14,562 nucleotides of DNA. Origin: Peptococcaceae bacterium UBA2264 (GTDB lineage Bacteria; Bacillota; Desulfitobacteriia; Desulfitobacteriales; Desulfitobacteriaceae). A model generated the notes under the pieces. The model did no database searches and had not been told where the DNA came from. It saw only the letters and a program-made list of their open reading frames with translations. How positions within the stretch are numbered: the first letter of the stretch is position 1; each line of letters opens with the position of its first letter. This document shows, in pieces, positions 6,818 to 14,083 of the stretch. Both the position numbers and the translations under genes were made by a program. Location: the NCBI GenBank assembly GCA_002347475.1, contig DDXI01000124.1:1-14562 (forward strand), read 5' to 3'.

Positions 6818-8551
6818 CTATGCTAACTTTTCCGACAAGGCCTGAGTCACTTTTCCCTTAACAATTTTTGCCAGATCTGCCACGGGTACTAATTCGGTTT
6901 GGCCGGAATCGCGATAACGCAGTTCCACATGGCCTGTGGCCAAGGATTTGCTGCCTACATTAACCCGCAGCGGGTAACCCAATAAATCAGCATCCTTAAA
7001 CTTGACTCCCGCCCGTTCATCCCTGTCATCCAGGACTGCTTCAACCCCTGCTTCCAGGAGTTGAGTATAAAGCTGTTCCGCAGTTTCCCGGACCAGTGTA
7101 TCCTTCATGTTTACCGGCACAATGAGGCAGTGATAAGGAGCAATGGTCATAGACCAGATAATCCCATCCTGATCGTGATTCTGTTCAATGGCTGCAGCTA
7201 TCGTCCGGCTTAGGCCCACGCCGTAACAGCCCATGACACAAAGCTGTTCCTTGCCATTTTCGTCATAATAGGTTGCCTGCAATGCTTTGCTGTATTTGGT
7301 ACCAAGTTTGAAGACCTGGCCTACTTCAATTCCCCGGGCCTCTTGTAAAGAAGCGGAACATTTAGGGCATTTTTCGCCGCTTTCGATCATGCGGAGATCA
7401 AACTGCTGATCAATACGGAAATCCTTTTCCGGTGTAACATTGACCAGGTGCTGTTCTGCCTGATTGGCACCGCAGACCAGCTGCGGCATCAGCGGCACTT
7501 CCAGATCAGCCACTACCTTCAGATCCTGGGGTATCCCCACAGGACCGACAAATCCTGGTTCACACCCGAGAGTGCTTTGGACTACTTCCGGAGAAGCAAG
7601 CTGCAGGGAAATGAAACCGCCTAAAGCGTTGTTCAGTTTAACCTCATTTACTTCCCGGTCGCCCCGCAACAAGACCAGGAATACCTGGTCATCCCCCTGA
7701 TAAAGCAAGGATTTGAGAAGTCTGGTCCTGGGAACAGCCAGATAAGTACTGACCTGGTCAATAGTCCTGGCCCCGGGGGTAGGTATCATTGCCAAGGGAC
7801 CCGTTGCCGTTGAGTCAGCCACAGGAACAGGCTGACATTCGGCCTTTTCCACATTGGCGGCATAATCACAAGTCGGGCAGTATACAACCGCAGCCTCCCC
7901 GGATTCAGCCAGGACCATAAACTCATGGGTACCCCCTGTACCGCCGATTGCCCCGGCATCAGCCTCAACAGGACGAAATGTCAGCCCGCAGCGGCTGAAG
8001 ATCCGGCTGTAAGCCTCATACATTTTCCTGTAACTGGTTTCCAGGCCGGCTTCATCACGGTCGAAGGAATAGAGATCCTTCATGATAAATTCCCGTCCGC
8101 GCATTAAACCGAAACGGGGACGGCGTTCGTCCCGATATTTGTTTTGAATCTGGTAGAGTAATAGAGGAAGCTGCTTATAGGAACGGATCTCACCTCTTAC
8201 CAGGTCGGTCACAATTTCCTCATGAGTCGGTCCCAGGCAAAATTGGCGACCGTGACGATCCCGCAAACGGAACATTTCCTCACCGTAGATATCCCAGCGT
8301 CCGGTTTCCTGCCAGGGTTCGGCGGGCTGCATAATCGGCAGCAGGATTTCCTGACCGCCTTTGGCATCCATCTCTTCCCGCACAATCTTTTCTATTTTCC
8401 TTAAAATCCGCAGGCCTAAAGGCAGATAGGTATAGATTCCGGCAGCCGCCTTACGGATCAAACCGGCCCGGAGCATCAATTTGTGACTGATTATTTCCGC
8501 TTCCGCCGGAACCTCCCTTAAAGTAGGATTTAACAGCTGACTTACTCGCAT
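6818..8551 (-). CDS. proS: Prolyl-tRNA synthetase, prokaryotic (editing) type
   Basis: A class II aminoacyl-tRNA synthetase that charges tRNA-Pro. At 577 residues it is the long bacterial form with an inserted editing domain. Motif 2 is visible at about 138-159 (YRDERRPRFGLMRGREF) and motif 3 at about 441-454 (CYGVGLSRT, with Arg449). The INS editing domain spans about 230-390 and includes Lys280 (RLLKSLL), matching the lysine important for Ala-tRNA-Pro deacylation in E. coli. Two Cys pairs, CPTC (225-228) and CPKC (395-398), bracket the insert and may bind zinc. The anticodon-binding domain covers about 470-577 and includes DDRDERAGVKFKDADLLG. The ATG at 8549-8551 follows a GAAGGGAATGGAAG purine run. 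It lies 61 bases after ispG and 11 bases before polC, an order also known from other Bacillota. Confidence 0.97.
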   Translation of the reverse strand: MRVSQLLNPTLREVPAEAEIISHKLMLRAGLIRKAAAGIYTYLPLGLRILRKIEKIVREEMDAKGGQEILLPIMQPAEPWQETGRWDIYGEEMFRLRDRHGRQFCLGPTHEEIVTDLVRGEIRSYKQLPLLLYQIQNKYRDERRPRFGLMRGREFIMKDLYSFDRDEAGLETSYRKMYEAYSRIFSRCGLTFRPVEADAGAIGGTGGTHEFMVLAESGEAAVVYCPTCDYAANVEKAECQPVPVADSTATGPLAMIPTPGARTIDQVSTYLAVPRTRLLKSLLYQGDDQVFLVLLRGDREVNEVKLNNALGGFISLQLASPEVVQSTLGCEPGFVGPVGIPQDLKVVADLEVPLMPQLVCGANQAEQHLVNVTPEKDFRIDQQFDLRMIESGEKCPKCSASLQEARGIEVGQVFKLGTKYSKALQATYYDENGKEQLCVMGCYGVGLSRTIAAAIEQNHDQDGIIWSMTIAPYHCLIVPVNMKDTLVRETAEQLYTQLLEAGVEAVLDDRDERAGVKFKDADLLGYPLRVNVGSKSLATGHVELRYRDSGQTELVPVADLAKIVKGKVTQALSEKLA

Positions 8552-8612
8552 AAACTTCCATTCCCTTCATTTATACCAGGCAGTTTTATCTGAACTGGAC
8601 AATTATATCATA

Positions 8613-9707
8613 TTATTCTTGCTTGGCTAGCATATCATTTTTTCTATGCACTCTGACAAATTCATCTATTTCCTCCAGCAAAGCCGACAGTAATTCCTCC
8701 TCAGGGACAGAAGCGCAGATCTGGCCTTTGCGGAAAATAAGTCCCATCCCTTTCCCCCCGGCAATCCCCACATCTGCCTCTCTGGCCTCGCCAGGGCCAT
8801 TAACCGCGCAGCCCATAACCGCTACTTTCAGAGGTTTGTCCAAGGCTGGAAGAGACGCCAGTTTGTCTTCTACCTTTTCAGCCAGGGCAGTCAAATCAAC
8901 CTGGGTTCTGCCGCAAGTCGGGCAGCTAATCAGTTCTGCAGCCTGCTGACGCAAACCTAAAACCCGCAGGATCTGTAAAGCGACCGGAATTTCCCGGAGT
9001 GGATCCCCTGTGAGAGATACCCGGATAGTATCTCCGATTCCTTCGGCCAGTAAAGTGCCGATCCCGACAGCTGATTTGATTATTCCTGAACGCACTGTCC
9101 CAGCTTCTGTTACACCCACATGCAGCGGATAATCCAGACAACGGGATATCTGCCGGTAAGCCTGCAGCATCAGTGGTACTTCCGAAGCTTTCAGTGATAA
9201 TTTGATTTGATCATAACCCTCTTCTTCCAGAAGACGAACATGTCTGAGGGCACTTTCCACCATGCCTTCAGCACTGGGTCCCCGGTACTTGACCAGCAGA
9301 TCCTTTTCCAGAGAACCGGCGTTAACTCCGATTCGAATCGGAACCTGACGTTCCCGGGCCGCCCGGACAATTTCCCGGACCTTCCAGCGGGCTCCGATAT
9401 TGCCTGGATTTAAACGCAAGCCTTGTATGCCCTGTTCCAAAGCCCTCAGGGCTAATTTGTACTCAAAGTGGATATCAGCAATGAGCGGCAAAGGACTTTG
9501 CCGAACCAATTGCTGCAGCGCTTCTGCTGCCTGCTCGTCGATCACGGCCAGACGCACTACTTCACAGCCTGCAGCGGCCAAGGCGTCTATCTGGGCCAAA
9601 GTTTGAGTAACATTACGGGTATCTGTATTGGTCATAGATTGAATAACAACCGGCGCCCCGCCGCCGATCAAGACCCGGCCAATTTTAAGTTGTTTCGTTT
9701 TTTGCAC
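8613..9707 (-). CDS. ispG: 4-hydroxy-3-methylbut-2-en-1-yl diphosphate synthase (GcpE/IspG)
   Basis: An iron-sulfur enzyme of the MEP pathway that converts ME-cPP to HMBPP. The visible length is 364 residues, typical of the short bacterial form without a plant-type insert. The TIM-barrel part contains VIQSMTNTDT (21-30), GLRLNPGNIG (96-105) and SLTGDPLREI (231-240). The Fe4S4 ligands are Cys262 and Cys265 (SCPTCGRTQVD) and Cys300 (MGCAVNGPGEA), with Glu307 in the expected catalytic place. I chose GTG at 9705-9707 because GGAGGG lies 7 bases upstream at 9715-9720. An in-frame ATG at 9722 (15 bases further) would bury that site in the coding region. The gene starts 16 bases after the rseP stop. 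With dxr two genes upstream, this cluster holds the second and seventh steps of the pathway. Confidence 0.96.
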   Translation of the reverse strand: MQKTKQLKIGRVLIGGGAPVVIQSMTNTDTRNVTQTLAQIDALAAAGCEVVRLAVIDEQAAEALQQLVRQSPLPLIADIHFEYKLALRALEQGIQGLRLNPGNIGARWKVREIVRAARERQVPIRIGVNAGSLEKDLLVKYRGPSAEGMVESALRHVRLLEEEGYDQIKLSLKASEVPLMLQAYRQISRCLDYPLHVGVTEAGTVRSGIIKSAVGIGTLLAEGIGDTIRVSLTGDPLREIPVALQILRVLGLRQQAAELISCPTCGRTQVDLTALAEKVEDKLASLPALDKPLKVAVMGCAVNGPGEAREADVGIAGGKGMGLIFRKGQICASVPEEELLSALLEEIDEFVRVHRKNDMLAKQE

Positions 9708-9714
9708 TAAATGG

Positions 9715-9720
9715 CCCTCC
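9715..9720 (-). promoter_or_regulatory. Ribosome binding site deciding the ispG start
   Basis: GGAGGG on the minus strand, 7 bases before GTG at 9705-9707. The nearest alternative, ATG at 9720-9722, overlaps this site and has only a poor purine match upstream in the rseP tail. The site therefore favours the GTG start. Confidence 0.7.
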
Positions 9721-9723
9721 ATC

Positions 9724-10788
9724 CTAATTGGCCTTAGTAAATATCCGGGCAATATCCTGATAGGTTATCGCCAGCATCAGGGCGATGAGCAACACGAAGC
9801 CGACCAGATGGATCATATTTTCTTTCTCTGGCGGCAACGGCTTGCGGCGTATACCTTCCAGAAATAGAAAAACCAGACGGCTGCCATCCAGGGCCGGTAT
9901 CGGAAAAAGGTTGACAAGTCCCAGATTTACACTTAATAAAGCAGTCAATAACAGGAGATTTGCCAGCCCCGCACGGGCAGCGTCCCCTATGGCTTGGGCA
10001 ATTGCCACCGGCCCGCCAATTTCCGCAGGAATCTGGCCGGTAATCATTTGTATCAGAACCACAAATATTTCTCTGGTGAACATTACGGTATTGGTTAAGC
10101 CCAAGTTTATAGCCTTAAATACGGATACATGTTCGTAAACGATCTCCGGCTGGATACCAATCATACCAAAACCGCTCTGCGGATCCTGGACAGTCAAGAT
10201 CGTAAAGGTCATTTGTTCTATTCCGCGCTCTACCGAGAGGGCTATAGTCTGATCCGGTTTGGCATGAATAACATTTGTCAGAGAGTTCCAATCAGGTGTA
10301 GGTATATTATCTACAGCAATAATTCGGTCTCCCTGGAGCAGACCATTTTGGACAGCCGGTTTATTGTCAATCAGGGAACCGATAATATTACTGCTTCCTG
10401 CCCCGGGGATCCCCATATAGGCAAAGACCATTATAAACAAGGCCCCGGCCAGAACAAAATTCATGAGAGGTCCGGCAGCAATAACTGTAAAACGCCGCCA
10501 AACACTCTTGTTCATAAAACTATTTTGTTCCTGGGACGAAGCGATAACCGTCTTACCCTGTTCATCTGTCACCGCATCTATGCCGTATAATTTGACAAAG
10601 CCGCCCAAAGGAATCAGACGCAAAGCATACAATGTTTCCTTCCCCTGATAAGAGGCGAGCTTCGGTCCAAAACCCAGACTGAATTCCAAAACTTTGATCC
10701 CTTGCCATTTGGCTACCATAAAATGGCCTAATTCATGAGCAATAACCATAACAGCTAAAGAAAATACAAATGATAGAGCTGTCAGCAA
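9724..10788 (-). CDS. rseP: RIP (site-2) zinc metalloprotease RseP/RasP
   Basis: An intramembrane protease of 354 residues that in relatives cleaves anti-sigma factors and leftover signal peptides within the membrane. The first transmembrane helix carries the zinc motif HELGH (His18, Glu19, His22). The conserved IKVLEFSLGFGPKL and IPLGGFVKLYG follow at 31-44 and 59-69. A second helix (about 101-125) and one PDZ domain (about 127-205, with NGLLQGDRIIAVDN) come next. The C-terminal helices contain NLFPIPALDGSRL (293-305), where Asp301 is the third zinc ligand. Ser303 replaces the Gly often seen there. The start is TTG at 10786-10788, preceded by AGGGGGTG about 6 bases upstream; an in-frame TAA one codon further up excludes a longer form. 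The 7-bp repeat array lies directly upstream. Confidence 0.96.
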   Translation of the reverse strand: MLTALSFVFSLAVMVIAHELGHFMVAKWQGIKVLEFSLGFGPKLASYQGKETLYALRLIPLGGFVKLYGIDAVTDEQGKTVIASSQEQNSFMNKSVWRRFTVIAAGPLMNFVLAGALFIMVFAYMGIPGAGSSNIIGSLIDNKPAVQNGLLQGDRIIAVDNIPTPDWNSLTNVIHAKPDQTIALSVERGIEQMTFTILTVQDPQSGFGMIGIQPEIVYEHVSVFKAINLGLTNTVMFTREIFVVLIQMITGQIPAEIGGPVAIAQAIGDAARAGLANLLLLTALLSVNLGLVNLFPIPALDGSRLVFLFLEGIRRKPLPPEKENMIHLVGFVLLIALMLAITYQDIARIFTKAN

Positions 10789-10806
10789 TATTTACACCCC
10801 CTATAA

Positions 10807-10855
10807 TCGAGATTCGAGATTCGAGATTCGTGGTACGGGATTCGTGGTTCGTGAG
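10807..10855 (-). repeat. Seven-unit heptanucleotide tandem repeat upstream of rseP
   Basis: On the plus strand there are three exact copies of TCGAGAT (10807-10827). Four degenerate copies follow in the same 7-base phase: TCGTGGT, ACGGGAT, TCGTGGT and TCGTGAG (10828-10855). The array fills nearly half of the 120-base dxr-rseP gap and ends 18 bases before the rseP start codon, beside its ribosome binding site. It is non-coding. I recall similar ATTCG-rich heptamer arrays in intergenic regions of Peptococcaceae genomes but cannot check this here. Confidence 0.85.
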
Positions 10856-10908
10856 GCCTGGTTCAATGTATGGCAGCGGAGAAAGATATATTAAGCTTTG
10901 AAATCACC

Positions 10909-12072
10909 CTATCGGGCAGGGTACTTTGAGCAGCGTACCAATTTTTCTGCCAGCTCCCGAGCCCAGCCGTCTGCTTCCAGGATCGCCGCCAAATCAGGAT
11001 GCTCTGTGCTGTGGTGACCGGCACAGACTTCCCTGACTAATTCTATCAGCCTGGAATAGGCCAGACGACCCTGCAGGAAAGCCAGGACGGCAACTTCATT
11101 GGCGGCATTCATAACCGCAGGCAAGGTGCCGCCCTGACGGCCAACCTCCCAGGCCAGAGCCAAAGCCGGAAATTTCTCCAAATCAGGTTCAAGGAAAGAC
11201 AATGTTTTTCCTCTCAGATCCAAACGCTGCAAGGGATTAGGCCAACGGGCCGGATAACTTAAAGCATACTGGATAGGCAGGCGCATATCCGGTTTTCCCA
11301 ACTGAGCCAACACTGAGCCATCCCGATAGGCGACCATGGAATGGACTATACTTTCCGGATGGACCAGAACCTCGATATCTTCATAAGCTATATTAAAAAG
11401 ATGATGAGCTTCTATAACTTCCAAACCCTTATTCATCATAGTTGCCGAATCAATGGTTATTTTCCAACCCATATCCCAGTTAGGATGCTGCAGAGCATCC
11501 TGGGGGGTCACAGAGGCCATTTTGAAACGTGACCAACCCAGAAACGGCCCGCCTGAAGCAGTTAAGATAATTTTTTCCACTGTCCGCGGATCGTTTTCCA
11601 AGCACTGGAAAATGGCTGAATGCTCACTGTCTATGGGCAAGACGGGACAAGACATTTGGCGCGCTGTTTCCAAAACCAGTTCCCCTGCTGCCACCAGAGT
11701 CTCCTTATTGGCAAGGGCAATTGCCTTGCCAGCTTTAAGCGCAGCCAGGGTTGGCTGCAAACCGATACGTCCACTCAAAGCTGTCACCACAGTATCAACT
11801 TGCGGGGCAGTCGCAGCCTGCAATATCCCTTCCATTCCGCCTGTCACAACTACAGGCAAATCCCTGACTCGTACCCTGAGATCGGCAGCTGCTTTTTCCT
11901 CCATCATAACTGCAAGAGCAGGCCGGAAAGCCCTGACCTGTTCTTCCAGAAGGTCAGTACTCCTGGCGGCAGCCAAGGCATGAACCCGGAGTTGTCCAGG
12001 AAAAGCCCGGACAACCTCCAGGGTCTGTCTGCCAATTGAGCCGGTAGATCCCAGTATAGTTAATGTTTTCAA
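10909..12072 (-). CDS. dxr: 1-deoxy-D-xylulose 5-phosphate reductoisomerase
   Basis: Catalyses the NADPH-dependent conversion of DXP to MEP, the committed step of the MEP isoprenoid pathway. The length of 387 residues is standard. The NADPH fold shows GSTGSIG (8-14), ALSGRIGL (98-105) and ALANKETLVAAG (119-130). Metal ligands are Asp148 and Glu150 in PIDSEHSAIFQCL, and Glu218 in DSATMMNKGLEVIEAHHLF. The substrate site includes Ser173 (TASGGPF) and the flexible loop around HPNWDMG (196-202). VHPESIVHSMV (237-247) is also conserved. The start is TTG at 12070-12072, with GGAAGTG about 7 bases upstream. Placement with uppS and cdsA ties isoprenoid supply to undecaprenyl and phospholipid synthesis. 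All expected catalytic residues are present. Confidence 0.97.
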   Translation of the reverse strand: MKTLTILGSTGSIGRQTLEVVRAFPGQLRVHALAAARSTDLLEEQVRAFRPALAVMMEEKAAADLRVRVRDLPVVVTGGMEGILQAATAPQVDTVVTALSGRIGLQPTLAALKAGKAIALANKETLVAAGELVLETARQMSCPVLPIDSEHSAIFQCLENDPRTVEKIILTASGGPFLGWSRFKMASVTPQDALQHPNWDMGWKITIDSATMMNKGLEVIEAHHLFNIAYEDIEVLVHPESIVHSMVAYRDGSVLAQLGKPDMRLPIQYALSYPARWPNPLQRLDLRGKTLSFLEPDLEKFPALALAWEVGRQGGTLPAVMNAANEVAVLAFLQGRLAYSRLIELVREVCAGHHSTEHPDLAAILEADGWARELAEKLVRCSKYPAR

Positions 12073-12116
12073 ATAAGTTCACTTCCAAACTTAAAGTTGC
12101 TCTCTGATTCTATCAT
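12069..12116 (-). CDS. Possible 15-codon ORF coupled to dxr
   Basis: On the minus strand an ATG at 12114-12116 opens a 15-codon frame (MIESESNFKFGSELI). Its TGA stop overlaps the TTG start of dxr in TTGA, the same overlap seen between ylxR and ylxQ. Upstream there is only AGGT, a poor ribosome binding site, although GGGGGG lies further away. It could act as a coupling or leader peptide, or be chance. No family recognised. Confidence 0.15.
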   Translation of the reverse strand: MIESESNFKFGSELI

Positions 12117-12139
12117 TTAGTTCATACCTGACAATCTCC

Positions 12140-12157
12140 CCCCTGGAATTCCTGGGG
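12140..12157 (-). repeat. 18-base imperfect palindrome after the AI-2E-family gene
   Basis: CCCC and GGGG flank the perfect palindrome GGAATTCC, with one mismatched base on each side. The element abuts the stop codon of the AI-2E-family gene. As RNA it could form a small hairpin with an AAUU loop. No U-tract follows, so it is not a convincing terminator and could at most be a processing or stability element. Confidence 0.35.
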
Positions 12158-13285
12158 CTAGTCAGTTTGCCCGGCGGTTTGTTTGTTTTGCTTATTGAGA
12201 AGAAAGCTCTTACGTATGGCTTCGTAAATAATCACAATCATCGGACCCAAAATCAGACCGTACCCGCCCAGCAGTTTTAGACCGACATACATGGAAACCA
12301 GAGTAGGCAGGGGACGTAAGCCAATATTCTGGGACAAGACCTTGGGTTCAAGGGCTTGACGTACTACAACGGCAATCACCCAAATCACCAGGATCTTGAT
12401 CCCGGCACTTACCGAACCATTTATCAATAAGATGATAATCCAGGGTACAAACAGGACTCCTGTCCCAACAATCGGAAATATATCCAATAAACCTGCAAAT
12501 ACTCCGATAGTCACGGCATAGCGATTGCCAATCAGCATCAGACCGAAAGTAATAATCATCATTGTCACTGAGACCAATATAATCTCGGCCCGTAAAAAGC
12601 CGACTAAAACAACTCCCAGTTCCTGGCTGACAGCTTTGGCATTTTCCTGCCAGCGCCGGGGCACAAGTCTGTTCATAAAATTTTTCACATCGGGGAATGA
12701 GATGCTCATCAGCAGAGTGGCTACAATCGAAACTACAAATATTACAAAAGCACCGGGCAAGGCCGATAAAAAGTTCAGGAGAAAAATGCTGCCGGATTTA
12801 GCCCAATCCTGAACAGATTTCAGAATACTCTCGGTGGAAGAAAAAAGAGTATTCTGGATCTGGGGATTGAGGGTTAGAAAGTCTTGCAGGGCACTGATCC
12901 TGGCATTTGCAAAGTCCATAATATAGCCGTAATTCGGCAAAGATACCGCCAGCTCGGATAATTCCGTGTAAAGCCTGTTAATAACCAAAAAAACAATCAG
13001 GCTTAAGAGGCCCAAAGCTATTATAAGTGATAATAAAGCCGCATAACCGCGTTTCAGATGCAGGATCCTGATTAAACGCGCTACCAAAGGCTCCAGTAAA
13101 TGAGCGATAACCAAGGCTAAAATAAACGGGAAAAAAGCCACAAACAAATTTTTAAGCACCTCACCGAAAACCGGCAGAAATTCCTGTATAAAATAGGTGA
13201 AAAGTTTCAGGGAAACCAGAAAAATCACGATTACAGCCAAGCGGTTAAGATTAGACCAAAACAAATGTTCGGAATTTGCCCGCAA
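12158..13285 (-). CDS. AI-2E family (UPF0118/PerM) membrane transporter
   Basis: A polytopic membrane protein of 375 residues with about eight hydrophobic segments. Clusters lie near 14-34, 47-70, 81-103, 166-194, 223-253, 255-288, 294-312 and 330-355. A soluble loop of about 55 residues follows the third segment, as in the AI-2E/PerM family. Family motifs are AGLLDIFPIVGTG (264-276, Asp268, Pro271, Gly274), QALEPK (310-315) and GLKLLGGYGLILGPMI near the C-terminus. Named members include E. coli TqsA, tied to AI-2 export, and others linked to Na+/H+ exchange, so the substrate here is unknown. I favour TTG at 13283-13285 because GGGGTGG lies 5 bases upstream, right after the cdsA stop. An in-frame TTG at 13306 would overlap cdsA by 8 bases and has no ribosome binding site. 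The gene sits between cdsA and dxr. Confidence 0.88.
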   Translation of the reverse strand: MRANSEHLFWSNLNRLAVIVIFLVSLKLFTYFIQEFLPVFGEVLKNLFVAFFPFILALVIAHLLEPLVARLIRILHLKRGYAALLSLIIALGLLSLIVFLVINRLYTELSELAVSLPNYGYIMDFANARISALQDFLTLNPQIQNTLFSSTESILKSVQDWAKSGSIFLLNFLSALPGAFVIFVVSIVATLLMSISFPDVKNFMNRLVPRRWQENAKAVSQELGVVLVGFLRAEIILVSVTMMIITFGLMLIGNRYAVTIGVFAGLLDIFPIVGTGVLFVPWIIILLINGSVSAGIKILVIWVIAVVVRQALEPKVLSQNIGLRPLPTLVSMYVGLKLLGGYGLILGPMIVIIYEAIRKSFLLNKQNKQTAGQTD

Positions 13286-13290
13286 ATTAT

Positions 13291-13297
13291 CCACCCC
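13291..13297 (-). promoter_or_regulatory. Ribosome binding site deciding the start of the AI-2E-family gene
   Basis: GGGGTGG on the minus strand, between the cdsA TGA (13299-13301) and the TTG at 13283-13285 with a 5-base spacer. It resembles the GGGGGTGG site of infB and the AGGGGGTG site of rseP. The longer TTG start at 13306 has no such site. Confidence 0.55.
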
Positions 13298-13298
13298 A

Positions 13299-14078
13299 TC
13301 AAACAAAATTCACAATATAATAATATATAAGCGGAAGAACAAAAATCAAGCTGTCACAACGATCCAGGATGCCGCCATGTCCGGGAATCAGCGAACCAGA
13401 ATCCTTGATTCCGGCACTTCTCTTCAATGACGATTCAAATAAATCCCCTATCTGGCCTACCAAACCTGCGATCAGAGAAAGAATGAGGATATCCGGCAAG
13501 GAGACCGCCCCGCTCCAATACCAGAACACCAGGCCAACAAGAATGCTTCCGCAGAGACCGCCAATAGCACCTTCAACGGTTTTATGGGGACTCACTTTGG
13601 GAGCCAGGGGATGTTTCCCTATACCCTTGCCTATGAGATAAGCAAAAACGTCAGTGGCCCATATCAAAAAAAATGTCAGAAAAGTCCAGGTAAGACCCTG
13701 CGGCAGCTGCCGTAAAAGATAGAGATAAGAAAAAAAGCCCACCGGATATATTATTGCCAGCAGATTATAACTGGCTTCTTCCAGACTAACCTGGGGATAG
13801 CCCAGGGCCAGACGGCCAAAAGCGATGATCAGCCACAAAATCAGGATAGGAAACATCAATTCCTTACTGCCGTAAAAAACATTCAAGAGCCATAATAAGG
13901 TAAACGTAATAATAGTGACCTGCCAGACATTGATCCCCAAATGTTCAATAATTTTCAGATATTCCAGTAAAGCCAGGATAGTTAAAAGGCTTACCAGCAG
14001 AACAGTGTATACTCCGCCAAGATAACTCAGACCTAAGAGGAGAGAAGCCCAGATCAGGGCGCTGATTATTCTTTTCAA
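13299..14078 (-). CDS. cdsA: Phosphatidate cytidylyltransferase (CDP-diglyceride synthase)
   Basis: An integral membrane enzyme that makes CDP-diacylglycerol from phosphatidic acid and CTP, the branch point to phosphatidylglycerol, cardiolipin and other phospholipids. At 259 residues it has the usual size, with about seven or eight hydrophobic segments. The family signature covers residues 217-242 (SLKR, then KDSG, then PGHGGILDRCD) and carries the conserved Lys-Asp, His-Gly-Gly and Asp-Arg-x-Asp elements. A second conserved stretch, DVFAYLIGKGIGKHPLAPKV (143-162) and SPHKTVEG (163-170), precedes it. The start is TTG at 14076-14078. Its ribosome binding site AAGGAG is formed by the last codons of uppS, which ends 5 bases upstream, so the two are probably coupled. 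Confidence 0.96.
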   Translation of the reverse strand: MKRIISALIWASLLLGLSYLGGVYTVLLVSLLTILALLEYLKIIEHLGINVWQVTIITFTLLWLLNVFYGSKELMFPILILWLIIAFGRLALGYPQVSLEEASYNLLAIIYPVGFFSYLYLLRQLPQGLTWTFLTFFLIWATDVFAYLIGKGIGKHPLAPKVSPHKTVEGAIGGLCGSILVGLVFWYWSGAVSLPDILILSLIAGLVGQIGDLFESSLKRSAGIKDSGSLIPGHGGILDRCDSLIFVLPLIYYYIVNFV

Positions 14079-14083
14079 GATGA

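Noticed and set aside
8602..8607. Perfect TATAAT on the minus strand between ispG and proS, with a TGGTATAAA further down (8570-8578)
   Set aside because: Neither has a usable -35 box at 16-18 bases. The second would start transcription almost at the proS ribosome binding site. Readthrough from ispG is the simpler explanation.
6818..8612. T-box or other riboswitch leader for proS
   Set aside because: The upstream gap is only 61 bases and contains no T-box-like conserved stretch or antiterminator pair.
12140..12157. Palindrome after the AI-2E-family gene considered as an intrinsic terminator
   Set aside because: The stem is interrupted by a mismatch, the loop is tiny and no U-tract follows. 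Termination here would also cut off dxr.
13286..13306. TTG at 13306 as start of the AI-2E-family gene, overlapping cdsA by 8 bases
   Set aside because: No ribosome binding site precedes it. The TTG at 13285 has GGGGTGG at suitable spacing. It is still possible, so the start is given with reduced certainty.
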